Assembly (NCBI RefSeq): GCF_003012345.1
Contig: NZ_PVRV01000024.1
Span: forward strand, 124,001-188,000
Length of the DNA: 64,000 nt
Direction of reading: 5' to 3'
Origin: Phytohalomonas tamaricis
GTDB lineage: Bacteria; Pseudomonadota; Gammaproteobacteria; Pseudomonadales; Halomonadaceae
A model generated the notes under the pieces. It worked only from the letters and a program-made list of their open reading frames with translations, did no database searches and was not told where the DNA came from. Positions 56,351 to 64,000 of the stretch are shown in pieces. The translations under genes and the position numbers were made by a program. Position 1 is the stretch's first letter. Each line of letters opens with the position of its first letter.

Positions 56351-58612
56351 TCAATCACGTGGCGGCAGGAGATGAGCAATCCCCCACTCATCGAAGCGGT
56401 TAAACAGATGAACATGGATGTTAGCCGTAGTCGATAACGCCAGCGTCTCGCGCACCAGCGTCTGGGCCGCGGGCAGCGTCACACGTCGAATCGCCGCACG
56501 GACACGCGGCAGGTTGGGTGCATTCATCGACAAAATGTCGTAGCCCATGCCCACTAACAACAATGCTCCGGCGGGATCTCCAGCCAGCTCCCCGCAAACC
56601 GAGATAGGCATACCGAGCCGTTGCGAATCCCTGGCAAGCTGATGCATCGCATTGAGTACAGCAGGATGGCAGGCGTCATAGAGGCTGGCTACACGCGCAT
56701 TGCTGCGATCGACGGCGAGCAGGTATTGGGTCAGGTCGTTGCTGCCCACAGAGAAGAAATCAACACGCTCAGCCAGGGCATCAAGCTGATAAAGCGTTGC
56801 CGGTACCTCAATCATCACGCCAATCAGCGGTCGTTTGACATCGTGCCCATCTTCACGCAGCTCGGTGATGGCGCGGTCGAGCAGTCTGAGCGTGGTATCG
56901 ACCTCTTCAACACTGGCGATCATCGGCAGTAACACACGCAAATTATCTAGCCCTGTGGCAGCTCGCAACATGGCACGCAGCTGAACGATCAGTACCTCAG
57001 GATGATCGAGGGTGACACGAATACCACGCCAGCCAAGGAAAGGGTTGTCCTCATGGATAGGGAAATAAGGCAGGTCCTTGTCTCCCCCGATGTCGAGCGT
57101 ACGCATTACTACAGGCAGCGGCGCGAAACTTTCGAGTTGCTCACGATAAAGCCGTGACTGCTCCTGCTCACTGGGGAAGCGCTGGTGCATCATGAAGGGT
57201 ACTTCAGTGCGGTAAAGGCCAACGCCATCGACACGCGCCCTAAGCGAGTCGCCAAGCTCCATCGCCAGGCCCGTATTGACCATCAAGCGTACCCGGTGAC
57301 CATCCTGCGTTTCACTGGGCAAATATTGTTCATGCTCGAGAATCTCCACCAATGCCTTCTCTTCGTCGATAAGGCTTTGATAGCGATGCTCAAGTTCATT
57401 ATTGGGCCTTACGATTAACCGGCCACGATGACCATCGACGATCATTCGCGTACCCGTCAGTCGCGTCAGGGGCAGCTCGCCCATGCCAAGAACGGCAGGT
57501 ATTCCCATTGCGCGAGCAAGTATTGCCACATGTGACGTTCCAGAGCCGCGCACAGCGACTAAAGCGACTAACTTTTCACGGGGGATCTCCCCTAGCTGAG
57601 CGGCGCTGATTTCATCACCGACCAAGATCGTCTGCTCTGGGTAAACCGCCGGTGTAGCAGCACTTTCCTGCTGCAGATGCCCCAGCACGCGTCGTCCCAG
57701 ATCGCGCACATCAGCAGCACGCTCGCGTAAATAGTTATCATCGACACGTTCAAGGTACTGCACATGCCGACGCACAACCTGAGCCAGAGCGGCCGGCGCC
57801 CACAACCCCTCCCGAATGCGCTTTTCCACTTCCTGGCCTAGCGCCGCATCACCCAGCATCTGCTGGTAAACATCGAACAGTGCCTGCTCCTGAACGGAAA
57901 TACGACTCGACAGACGCTCAGCCGCATGGCGAATGTCATTGCGAACATGCTCAATGGCGTCATATAGCCGAGCCACTTCCGCTTCGACATCCCCGGCATC
58001 GCGTTCGGGGACCGCATCAAGATTGGCTGGCGGGACGACCACAAACGCCTCACCGACGGCCATTCCAGGAGACGCCGCCACCCCCGTCAGTAGCGTCTGA
58101 CTATTAGGGTCACTCAACCGGGCCAGCGTGCCGGTCGATATCGCATGGATCAACACCCCGGCAAGCTGAGCTGCCATGGTAATCAGGAAAGCTTCCTCGC
58201 CCTCATCAAAGCGGCGTTTGTCACGCTGCTGCACCACCAGTACGCCTAGTACCTTGCGCTGATTGATGATGGGCACACCCATGAAACTGGAGTAACGTTC
58301 CTCCCCCGTTTCAGCAAAATAACGAAAATGTGAATGCGACGTTGCATCCTCAAGGTTGAGGAGCTCCTCCCGCTGACCTACCAATCCCACCAGTCCTTCT
58401 CCAGGGCGCATGGCGACATGCCCGATGGCACTGGCATTCAAACCGATCGTATCCATCAGCACGAAACAGTTACGCTCGGTATCCAACAGGTAAACAGAGC
58501 ACACATCTGTCTGCATCGCCTTGCGTATGCGACGGACGATGGTCGCTAACGCAGCGTCCAGACTACGTGCACCATTAACCTCCTGAATAATGCGGCGAAG
58601 TACCTCGAGCAT
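56351..58612 (-). CDS. ptsP: PTS-Ntr enzyme I (PtsP)
   Basis: Phosphoenolpyruvate-protein phosphotransferase of the nitrogen PTS, passing phosphate to NPr. The protein is about 753 residues from the ATG at 58612, which aligns with the usual start MLEVLRRIIQEVN; ATG 58636 and 58627 are in frame but lack a ribosome-binding site. A GAF domain (about 1-155) precedes the PEP-utiliser domains. The phosphorylated His is H361 in RGSGTSHVA, and SVGSNDLTQY is the C-terminal PEP-binding signature. It is downstream of rppH across a hairpin. Confidence 0.95.
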   Translation of the reverse strand: MLEVLRRIIQEVNGARSLDAALATIVRRIRKAMQTDVCSVYLLDTERNCFVLMDTIGLNASAIGHVAMRPGEGLVGLVGQREELLNLEDATSHSHFRYFAETGEERYSSFMGVPIINQRKVLGVLVVQQRDKRRFDEGEEAFLITMAAQLAGVLIHAISTGTLARLSDPNSQTLLTGVAASPGMAVGEAFVVVPPANLDAVPERDAGDVEAEVARLYDAIEHVRNDIRHAAERLSSRISVQEQALFDVYQQMLGDAALGQEVEKRIREGLWAPAALAQVVRRHVQYLERVDDNYLRERAADVRDLGRRVLGHLQQESAATPAVYPEQTILVGDEISAAQLGEIPREKLVALVAVRGSGTSHVAILARAMGIPAVLGMGELPLTRLTGTRMIVDGHRGRLIVRPNNELEHRYQSLIDEEKALVEILEHEQYLPSETQDGHRVRLMVNTGLAMELGDSLRARVDGVGLYRTEVPFMMHQRFPSEQEQSRLYREQLESFAPLPVVMRTLDIGGDKDLPYFPIHEDNPFLGWRGIRVTLDHPEVLIVQLRAMLRAATGLDNLRVLLPMIASVEEVDTTLRLLDRAITELREDGHDVKRPLIGVMIEVPATLYQLDALAERVDFFSVGSNDLTQYLLAVDRSNARVASLYDACHPAVLNAMHQLARDSQRLGMPISVCGELAGDPAGALLLVGMGYDILSMNAPNLPRVRAAIRRVTLPAAQTLVRETLALSTTANIHVHLFNRFDEWGIAHLLPPRD

Positions 58613-58641
58613 GGGTAGTCTTATCATCCTTGTCATAATTC

Positions 58642-58665
58642 GGCTGAGCGGTGCTCCGCTCAGCC
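58642..58665 (-). other. Hairpin over the rppH stop, just before ptsP
   Basis: GGCTGAGCGG and CCGCTCAGCC form a perfect 10-bp stem with a 4-base loop. On the minus strand the stem includes the rppH TGA (58660-58662) and ends about five bases before the first ptsP ATG at 58636. The following sequence is not U-rich, so it is unlikely to be an intrinsic terminator and may set mRNA stability or ptsP translation. Confidence 0.5.
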
Positions 58666-59151
58666 GTCGGGGCCCATCAAGTGCTGTAGTCGGGGGGCCA
58701 ACTCACGCAGAGCACGGCGATAGACCTCACGCTTGAATGGCACTACCTGTCCCAAGGGGTACCAGTAGCTCACCCAGCGCCAGCCATCAAATTCGGGCTT
58801 AGGCGTGGTATCAACGCAAATCTGCGTGTCATGGCAGCGAATACGCAGCAGAAACCATTTCTGTTTCTGGCCAATGCATAGCGGTCTCGAATGGGTTCGG
58901 ATCATCCGGCGCGGTAAGCGATAACGCAGCCAACCTCGTGTACAGGCCAGAATATCCACATCTTCGGCACATAATCCGATTTCTTCTTCGAGTTCACGAT
59001 ACAAGGCCTCTTGCGGCGTCTCGTTGGATTTAATACCTCCTTGCGGGAACTGCCATGCATTCTGCCCCACCCGACGCGCCCAAAGCACCTGACCGCCACT
59101 GTTGGCAATAATAATGCCAACGTTCGGCCGGAAGCCATCAGGGTCGATCAC
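58660..59151 (-). CDS. rppH: RNA pyrophosphohydrolase RppH
   Basis: Nudix hydrolase that removes pyrophosphate from 5' mRNA ends to start decay. The protein is about 163 residues with FRPNVG near the start, QFPQGGI and the Nudix box from [12 protein letters not shown] to [10 protein letters not shown] start at GTG 59151: AAAGGA lies eight bases upstream and the product then begins [10 protein letters not shown] like its relatives. The ATG at 59160 has AAAGG directly abutting it. It is upstream of ptsP on the same strand and divergent from a HAD gene, as in Pseudomonas. Confidence 0.95.
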   Translation of the reverse strand: MIDPDGFRPNVGIIIANSGGQVLWARRVGQNAWQFPQGGIKSNETPQEALYRELEEEIGLCAEDVDILACTRGWLRYRLPRRMIRTHSRPLCIGQKQKWFLLRIRCHDTQICVDTTPKPEFDGWRWVSYWYPLGQVVPFKREVYRRALRELAPRLQHLMGPDG

Positions 59152-59344
59152 GGGTATCATCCTTTGAAAAATAACTTTAAGTCATTCTTCCACAAAGCGA
59201 GAAAGCGCATCAATACGCGCTTGGCGGTATTAAAGGCAAAATATCTTTGTAATAATCTCCAGCACTTGCAGCCGATCGGTAAAGCGGCCTTGAGCCGACT
59301 CATCCAGACTGGCTCCGCCGACTCTATTTGCTTGGAGATTCACC

Positions 59345-60001
59345 TTGCGCCTGGCTATTTTCGATTTGGATAATACGCTGCTCAACGGTGACAGCGATCA
59401 TGCCTGGGGCGAGTTTCTCGTCGAACAGGGCGCTGTCGATGTCGAAAGCTATCGCGCAGCCAATGAACGTTACTATCGAGAGTATGCCGATGGCACGCTC
59501 GATATCGCCGAATACTTGAGCTTTGCTTTAAAGCCCTTGGCCGATAATACGCCCGAGCAGCTCAGAGCCTGGCATCAACAGTTCATGGCCAGCAAAATCG
59601 AGCCGATGATTCTGCCGGCTGGCGAGGAACTCCTTGCTCAACATCGCGCCCAAGGCGATTATCTCCTCATCATCACGGCAACTAACCGCTTCGTTACCGG
59701 TCCGATCGCCGAGCGCTTGGGCGTGGATGATCTCATCGCTATCGAGCCCGAGGTCATTGATGGTTACTATACCGGCCGTGTCTGCGGCACGCCCAGCTTT
59801 CGCGAGGGCAAGATTCAATGTCTGGAACAATGGCTCGATGCTCATGATGTCACCCTGGATGGTGCCTATTTCTACAGCGACTCGCAAAATGATCTGCCAT
59901 TGCTAAATCGTGTAGACAACCCTGTTGCCGTCGACCCTGACGATACGCTCAAGGAAATCGCAACAACACGCGGCTGGCGCATCCTTAGCTTGCGTAAATA
60001 G
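59345..60001 (+). CDS. HAD-IB phosphatase, SerB-like; possible histidinol phosphatase
   Basis: A 218-residue HAD-superfamily phosphatase, subclass IB. Motif I is FDLDNTLL at 6-13, motif II is the ITATNRF segment, and motif IV is FYSDSQNDLPLL. The start is TTG at 59345, with GGAG seven bases upstream. A Pseudomonas aeruginosa gene in the same context beside rppH-ptsP (PA0335) has been reported as a histidinol-phosphate phosphatase. By synteny I propose that role, but SerB-like activity on other substrates cannot be excluded. Confidence 0.8.
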   Translation: MRLAIFDLDNTLLNGDSDHAWGEFLVEQGAVDVESYRAANERYYREYADGTLDIAEYLSFALKPLADNTPEQLRAWHQQFMASKIEPMILPAGEELLAQHRAQGDYLLIITATNRFVTGPIAERLGVDDLIAIEPEVIDGYYTGRVCGTPSFREGKIQCLEQWLDAHDVTLDGAYFYSDSQNDLPLLNRVDNPVAVDPDDTLKEIATTRGWRILSLRK

Positions 60002-60326
60002 ATGAGTACGATTGCTAGAAGTTGATTCAAGAATTCATCAAAGATAAAGGCTAAGGGCTAGCAGCTATCAGGTCAGGTCTGCTTCGATGACTTGGTTGCA
60101 AACACAGAAATACGCAGTGAGATGATCACAACGCTGAACCGGGGTTGTATCCTTAGCGAGGATCGGTCAGATTAAAAAATTGACAGTTACTTTCAGTGCT
60201 TACGGAGACAGCGCCCATATGCGCAAAGGTATTATCGCCCGTGGCCGAGTAAAATCGATATAGTGCGGAATTCATTTGCCTCGTTACTTACGAACGTTAT
60301 CTTCATGGCCTCGCATAAGGACACAT

Positions 60327-60404
60327 ATGTATAAAAACACTGAAGCCAGACGGTACGTGGAAAGCGACAACGTCGCATGTCGGCATTCATACAGTGATGT
60401 ATGA
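60327..60404 (+). CDS. Candidate 25-codon leader ORF
   Basis: A short ORF starting ATG at 60327 with AAGGAC four bases upstream, a well-placed ribosome-binding site. The product begins MYKNTEARRY and is hydrophilic with no signal sequence. Its TGA lies inside the palindrome at 60386-60405. It could be a leader peptide for mqo 175 bases downstream, or chance. No family is recognised. Confidence 0.25.
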   Translation: MYKNTEARRYVESDNVACRHSYSDV

Positions 60405-60405
60405 A
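60386..60405. promoter_or_regulatory. Perfect 8-bp palindrome upstream of mqo
   Basis: TTCATACA (60386-60393), GTGA, TGTATGAA (60398-60405). The symmetry and size fit either a dimeric regulator operator or a small RNA hairpin. No T-run follows. Confidence 0.4.
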
Positions 60406-60579
60406 ACGTGGGCTAAAGCGGCCTCAAGCGGCGAATTAATTTATCTGCCCTTAGGCGCATGCCGTCTATGAGATTTGCCCATCTCGCTTGCAGCAAACAT
60501 CGATTTCGTCGGCTTGCAATGCTGTTCGCCTGAATGACCGACGTACATTCTTTGATTACGTTAATGGTTGACAAACACT

Positions 60580-62076
60580 ATGGATGAGGCAGTAGACATC
60601 GTACTAGTAGGGGCGGGTGTGATGAGCGCAACGCTTGCGACACTCCTCAATGAGTTGGAGCCGGAAGCACGTATCGAAATTATTGAGCGTCTCGACACGC
60701 CCGCCAGCGAAAGCTCTTTTGCCTGGAACAATGCTGGCACTGGTCATGCTGGTTTATGTGAGCTGAACTACACGCCTCAGGCCGACGATGGTTCAGTCAC
60801 TATCGACAAGGCTGTCCAGATCAACACCATGTTCGAGGAAACCAAGCAGTTCTGGAGCTACTTGGTAGAACATGGCGAGCTTGGCGACCCATCCCGCTTT
60901 GTTCATCCAGTCCCGCATATGAGCTTCGTCCGTGGCGAGAAGGATGTGCAGTTCCTTCGCGCGCGTTTCGATGCCATGCAGCAGCATCCCTGCTTCGATG
61001 CCATGCAATATACCGAGGATAATGAAGTCATTGCCCGGTGGGCGCCGTTACTCATGGTAGACCGCCAACCGAACGAAGCATTCGCAGCGACATGGACCGA
61101 TGCCGGAACCGATGTCGATTTTGGCGCCCTGACACGTCAGATGCTGGAACGCCTTGAAGCACTGCCGGATGAGCAGGTCCGTGTCAGCACCGGGCAAACG
61201 ATCAATGATCTTGAGCGCAACAGTGATGGTAGCTGGACCTTAAAAATTGATGTCAAGGGCGGCCATCAGCGTACTCTGCGTTCACGCTTTGTGTTCCTCG
61301 GCGCAGGTGGTGCTTCGCTGCATCTGCTGCAAAAAAGCGGCATCCCCGAATCCAAGGGCTATGCAGGCTTCCCGGTCAGTGGTCAATGGCTACGTTGCGA
61401 CAAGCCAGAAATTGTGTCTCAACATCATGCCAAGGTTTACAGTAAGGCGGGCATTGGCGCTCCGCCGATGTCGATACCCCATCTCGATACCCGTAATGTT
61501 GATGGTACCCCGTCCCTGCTGTTTGGCCCTTTTGCGGGATTTACAACCAAATTCCTCAAAACCGGCTCTATTTTTGACCTGATGCGCTCGGTACGCTCTT
61601 CAAACCTTGGCCCAATGATGGCGGTGGCACGCGATAATTTTAGTTTGGTGAAATATCTACTTGAGCAGGTACGCCTATCGCATGAGCAGCGTGTCGAGGA
61701 GCTTCAAGCGTTCTACCCCGCAGCCAAAGGGGAAGACTGGCGCCTTGAAGTAGCTGGTCAGCGCGTTCAGATTATCAAGCAAGACCCTAAGAAAGGAGGC
61801 GTGCTGCAATTCGGTACAGAAATCGTTGCCGCAGGTGATGGTTCTCTAGCGGCTTTGCTGGGCGCATCGCCAGGTGCATCAACCGCAACCTCCATCATGC
61901 TCGGCCTGATAGAACGCTGTTTCCCGGAAAAGTTTGCTTCCACTGCCTGGCAGACACGCTTGCAGCAAATCGTACCTGCTCGTGCCAAGGCCATGGCACA
62001 GGATGGGGCGCTGCTCAGGGATGTACGCAACCGAACCAGCCTGACACTCAAGCTCACTGACTCTACTGCCGCCTGA
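60580..62076 (+). CDS. mqo: Malate:quinone oxidoreductase
   Basis: Peripheral-membrane flavoprotein oxidising malate to oxaloacetate with electrons to quinone, an alternative to malate dehydrogenase. The protein is about 498 residues. The N-terminal FAD motif is [18 protein letters not shown], and the family segments [16 protein letters not shown] and the [19 protein letters not shown] region are present. ATG 60580 fits the N-terminus of relatives; TTG 60568 is also in frame and neither has a good ribosome-binding site. It ends in a strong terminator. Confidence 0.96.
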   Translation: MDEAVDIVLVGAGVMSATLATLLNELEPEARIEIIERLDTPASESSFAWNNAGTGHAGLCELNYTPQADDGSVTIDKAVQINTMFEETKQFWSYLVEHGELGDPSRFVHPVPHMSFVRGEKDVQFLRARFDAMQQHPCFDAMQYTEDNEVIARWAPLLMVDRQPNEAFAATWTDAGTDVDFGALTRQMLERLEALPDEQVRVSTGQTINDLERNSDGSWTLKIDVKGGHQRTLRSRFVFLGAGGASLHLLQKSGIPESKGYAGFPVSGQWLRCDKPEIVSQHHAKVYSKAGIGAPPMSIPHLDTRNVDGTPSLLFGPFAGFTTKFLKTGSIFDLMRSVRSSNLGPMMAVARDNFSLVKYLLEQVRLSHEQRVEELQAFYPAAKGEDWRLEVAGQRVQIIKQDPKKGGVLQFGTEIVAAGDGSLAALLGASPGASTATSIMLGLIERCFPEKFASTAWQTRLQQIVPARAKAMAQDGALLRDVRNRTSLTLKLTDSTAA

Positions 62077-62123
62077 GCGCAGTAGGGCTGAAGACATTAC
62101 GTAATTCAGCCGTCATTCAAATA

Positions 62124-62152
62124 AAAAAGCACCGACCTAGTCGGTGCTTTTT
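62124..62152 (+). terminator. Bidirectional terminator after mqo
   Basis: AAAAAGCACCGAC (62124-62136) pairs with GTCGGTGCTTTTT (62140-62152) around CTA. It lies 48 bases after mqo and also beyond the convergent rsd stop. Confidence 0.92.
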
Positions 62153-62207
62153 ACCCAAGTGACACTCACTTCAAACGCGTCTGCTTGACGGCTTGAAACC
62201 ACTGGGC

Positions 62208-62705
62208 TCAGCTTGACTGAGCAGGCATGCGTTCCTGTGCAGGCGCATGTGCCGCATGAAGACGTGCTATCAATACGTCTTCGATAGCAAAACGCTCCGT
62301 CAGCCCCTTGCGCAGCCTTTCCAGCCAGGCCGGAAGATTTGCAGAATTTTCCTGACAGAGCACGGGATTGGCATAGTCACCATCGAATGCCAATACCATC
62401 TGAGTCGACGGATCCAGATTGGCGACAAGCTGATTGCCAGCTTCAAGAGCCTCAAAATCGTTGAACGCCTTCGCCTCTTCACAAAGCTGCGGATAAAGCT
62501 CGAAGTGTCCAGCGCTGATATAGTCCATCAACTGCTCACTGAACCGGTCAATCAAGCGCTTATCAACTGGTTCAATCTCACCGTTGCATGCTTCGAGCAA
62601 TTCCATATAGGCCAATAGTACGTCATGGCGCTGTTTAAGCCAGCGGTCAACGAGGACATGAACGCCTCCCCACTGTTCCTGCGCGGTAGAGCATTGTTGC
62701 AGCAT
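62208..62705 (-). CDS. rsd: Rsd/AlgQ-family anti-sigma-70 factor
   Basis: Binds free sigma-70 in stationary phase. The 165-residue helical protein starts at ATG 62705, preceded by AGGAAGGGAAT; the longer open frame to 62765 has no such signal. Family features are the N-terminal ERW-like WGGVHVLVDRWLKQRHDVLLAY segment and the central SAGHFELYPQL. It is paired with dsbB (34-bp gap), the algQ-dsbB order of Pseudomonas. Whether it acts as Rsd or as an AlgQ-type regulator cannot be decided here. Confidence 0.9.
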   Translation of the reverse strand: MLQQCSTAQEQWGGVHVLVDRWLKQRHDVLLAYMELLEACNGEIEPVDKRLIDRFSEQLMDYISAGHFELYPQLCEEAKAFNDFEALEAGNQLVANLDPSTQMVLAFDGDYANPVLCQENSANLPAWLERLRKGLTERFAIEDVLIARLHAAHAPAQERMPAQSS

Positions 62706-62739
62706 GATTCCCTTCCTCCTGCGACGATGCTGGCACCGA

Positions 62740-63252
62740 TCAGGCGGCGCGCAGCGAGCGGACAATGAGTCCGATAGGTATAAAACTAAGTACTATAAAG
62801 CCCATCAGGGTCCACATCGGTAACGAAAGCCCTAACCACATACCATGAATTTCTGCACACTCACCGGAACCTGAGAGTACTTGCGACATCACATTCCATA
62901 GCGGCAGAACTTCCAGCATATAGTCGAGCCCTGGACCACAGCTAGGCACCTGATCGGGGGGAAGATGCTGTAACCAGACATGACGCCCGGCGACGATGGC
63001 ACCGCCCAGACTACCTAGCAGTGCCAGCACTCCATAGACACCCCCTCCCCCACGCTTGGGATTATGAAGCGCTCCTATAACAAATACTATTAAAGCGGTT
63101 AACACCGCCACACGTTGAAAAATGCAAAGTGGGCAAGGCTCCAGCTCAAAAACATACTGCAAGATGAGCGCTACCGCCATCATCATCAAGCAAAAGGCCG
63201 CGCCTGCCAGGCACCAGGCGCGGCAGGACAGGCGCTCCGACGTATCATTCAT
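62740..63252 (-). CDS. dsbB: Disulfide bond formation protein DsbB
   Basis: Inner-membrane oxidase that reoxidises DsbA and passes electrons to quinone. The 170-residue protein has four membrane helices. Active pairs are C40-x-x-C43 (CPLC) and C105/C132 in the second periplasmic loop. Start ATG 63252 has a GAGAG element upstream; an in-frame ATG at 63285 is weaker. It is located between gshA and rsd on the same strand. Confidence 0.94.
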   Translation of the reverse strand: MNDTSERLSCRAWCLAGAAFCLMMMAVALILQYVFELEPCPLCIFQRVAVLTALIVFVIGALHNPKRGGGGVYGVLALLGSLGGAIVAGRHVWLQHLPPDQVPSCGPGLDYMLEVLPLWNVMSQVLSGSGECAEIHGMWLGLSLPMWTLMGFIVLSFIPIGLIVRSLRAA

Positions 63253-63293
63253 TCTGCAAGCTCTCTTTTCGTCACCGTGATGCACGTAAATGC

Positions 63294-64000
63294 TTAGCTC
63301 TTCTTGAATACACGAGGCTCACGAGCCTGAGTAAAATAATGCTCAAGAAACGATGCGAAAGACTCGGTATCGTCATTCTCCCTATCACGCTGCTGCTGAT
63401 GAGACGTTTCCGTGAGCTGCGTAAACAAGGCATCACGCGCACGATCCATTGGGGTATCACGGAAGTAATTCGCCTGCTCTCTCGCCTTCGCTAGCGTCCA
63501 ATCAATGAAATCGATACCGCTGCTTTCCATCTGCTCAAACATCATGCCCGCTGGCGTCAGCGACGGATCATCAATACGTGGCGCTATTGCAGCAAGCGCC
63601 TCGGTATGCGGGTTTTCCTTGTCATCAGCATCGAGCAAAGCTGCGACATCTTGCATTGATGCGAATATCTCCCGCATTTGAGACGCCATGGAGCGTTCAC
63701 CCTGCATGGTGGGAAGCATCAGCCCCGGCTCACGGCCACGGCTCACCACACGCGCCCGGCTTTCGTCGAGAAGATCACACTCAGTATCGGAAATCCATGG
63801 GCTGGGCGACAGCAAACACCAGACCAGAAACGTATCCAGGAAATAAATCTGCGTTTCATCGATACCTAGAGGCAAAAACGGATTCAGATCAAGGCAACGC
63901 ACCTCGATATACTCCACGCCGCGCGATTCAAGCGCCTGAGTCGGCGTTTCGTCATGGCGCGCCACTCGCTTGGGACGAATATCGCTGTAATACTCGTTTT
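63294..64000 (-). CDS. gshA: Glutamate-cysteine ligase GshA, C-terminal part (runs off the right edge)
   Basis: C-terminal 235 or so residues of the ATP-dependent ligase joining glutamate and cysteine, the first step of glutathione synthesis. The frame stays open to the window edge; the GTG at 63965 is internal, not the start. The typical GshA segment YIEVRCLDLNPF lies near the right end of the window, followed by a helical C-terminus. The N-terminal ATP-binding part is beyond the edge. dsbB starts 41 bp downstream of the stop. Confidence 0.94.
   Translation of the reverse strand, partial: NEYYSDIRPKRVARHDETPTQALESRGVEYIEVRCLDLNPFLPLGIDETQIYFLDTFLVWCLLSPSPWISDTECDLLDESRARVVSRGREPGLMLPTMQGERSMASQMREIFASMQDVAALLDADDKENPHTEALAAIAPRIDDPSLTPAGMMFEQMESSGIDFIDWTLAKAREQANYFRDTPMDRARDALFTQLTETSHQQQRDRENDDTESFASFLEHYFTQAREPRVFKKS

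Larger units (their letters stand above)
60002..60579. other. Non-coding interval upstream of mqo
   Basis: 578 bp with no ordinary gene; among the longest such intervals here. It holds a candidate 25-codon ORF (60327-60404) and an 8-bp palindrome (60386-60405), both listed separately. TTGACA at 60180-60185 lacks a -10 at a workable distance. The region probably contains the mqo promoter and control sites. Confidence 0.5.

Noticed and set aside
60180-60185. TTGACA upstream of mqo as a promoter
   Set aside because: No -10-like hexamer lies 16-18 bases downstream.
60568-60573. TTGACA at the mqo start as a -35 box
   Set aside because: It overlaps the possible start codons of mqo, so any transcript would begin inside the gene.

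Overview
The window is an ordinary, densely packed stretch of a gammaproteobacterial chromosome. No insertion sequences, integrases, phage genes or CRISPR arrays were seen. Gene content and order point to the Halomonadaceae or a close relative within the Oceanospirillales; this is an inference from synteny, not from a marker gene. Several blocks follow E. coli order (nnr-tsaE-amiB-mutL-miaA-hfq-hflX-hflK with queG divergent; orn/rsgA/psd/epmA/efp/epmB close together; parE-yqiA; cpdA-yqiB-nudF). Others follow Pseudomonas order (rhdA-psd, HAD phosphatase/rppH-ptsP, rsd-dsbB, SerB with N-terminal ACT-like regions, an endonuclease-type MutL). A BCCT betaine-type carrier and a manganese catalase suit a salt- or stress-tolerant heterotroph.

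Layout. 1-8.4 kb (minus): the nnr-to-hflK cluster, covering metabolite repair, t6A tRNA modification, cell separation, mismatch repair, tRNA isopentenylation and Hfq. 8.6-19 kb: queG, orn, rsgA, Mn catalase, a purine permease, rhdA-psd, and the EF-P lysylation set epmA, efp and epmB. 19.1-22 kb: a protealysin-like M4 protease with an overlapping small gene that looks like its inhibitor, an orphan CHMI-type isomerase and a PilZ protein. 22-30 kb: serB, parC, parE, yqiA, pgi. 30-38 kb: cmoA and cmoB, an orphan NorR-type regulator, cysND, then cpdA-yqiB-nudF. 38.5-44 kb: a cysteine-rich copper-storage protein, greB, a cNMP/CBS/nucleotidyltransferase protein paired with a DEDDh exonuclease, and a BCCT carrier. 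44.5-47 kb: rsmC-cmoM, tRNA-Arg(CCU) and a small lipoprotein. 47-52 kb: a DUF1656-HlyD-FUSC efflux operon and a general porin. 52-64 kb: an unusual ProQ-domain protein, lgt-thyA-folA, a TauE permease, rppH-ptsP, a HAD phosphatase, mqo, rsd, dsbB and the 3' part of gshA.

How the genes work together. Translation and RNA quality control dominate: MiaA, TsaE, QueG, CmoA/CmoB/CmoM, RsmC, RsgA, EF-P with EpmA/EpmB, Hfq, a ProQ-like protein, Orn, RppH and GreB. A second theme is redox, metal and stress handling: Mn catalase, RhdA, a copper store, a NO-sensor regulator, DsbB, GshA and sulfate activation. Compact operons are marked by ATGA stop/start overlaps (tsaE/amiB, protease/inhibitor, cmoM/rsmC, thyA/folA).

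The points most worth a second look are the protease-inhibitor pair, the copper-storage gene with a MerR-type dyad upstream, the nucleotidyltransferase-exonuclease pair of unknown function, the coiled-coil ProQ protein, the orphan NorR, and the small ORF plus palindrome ahead of mqo.
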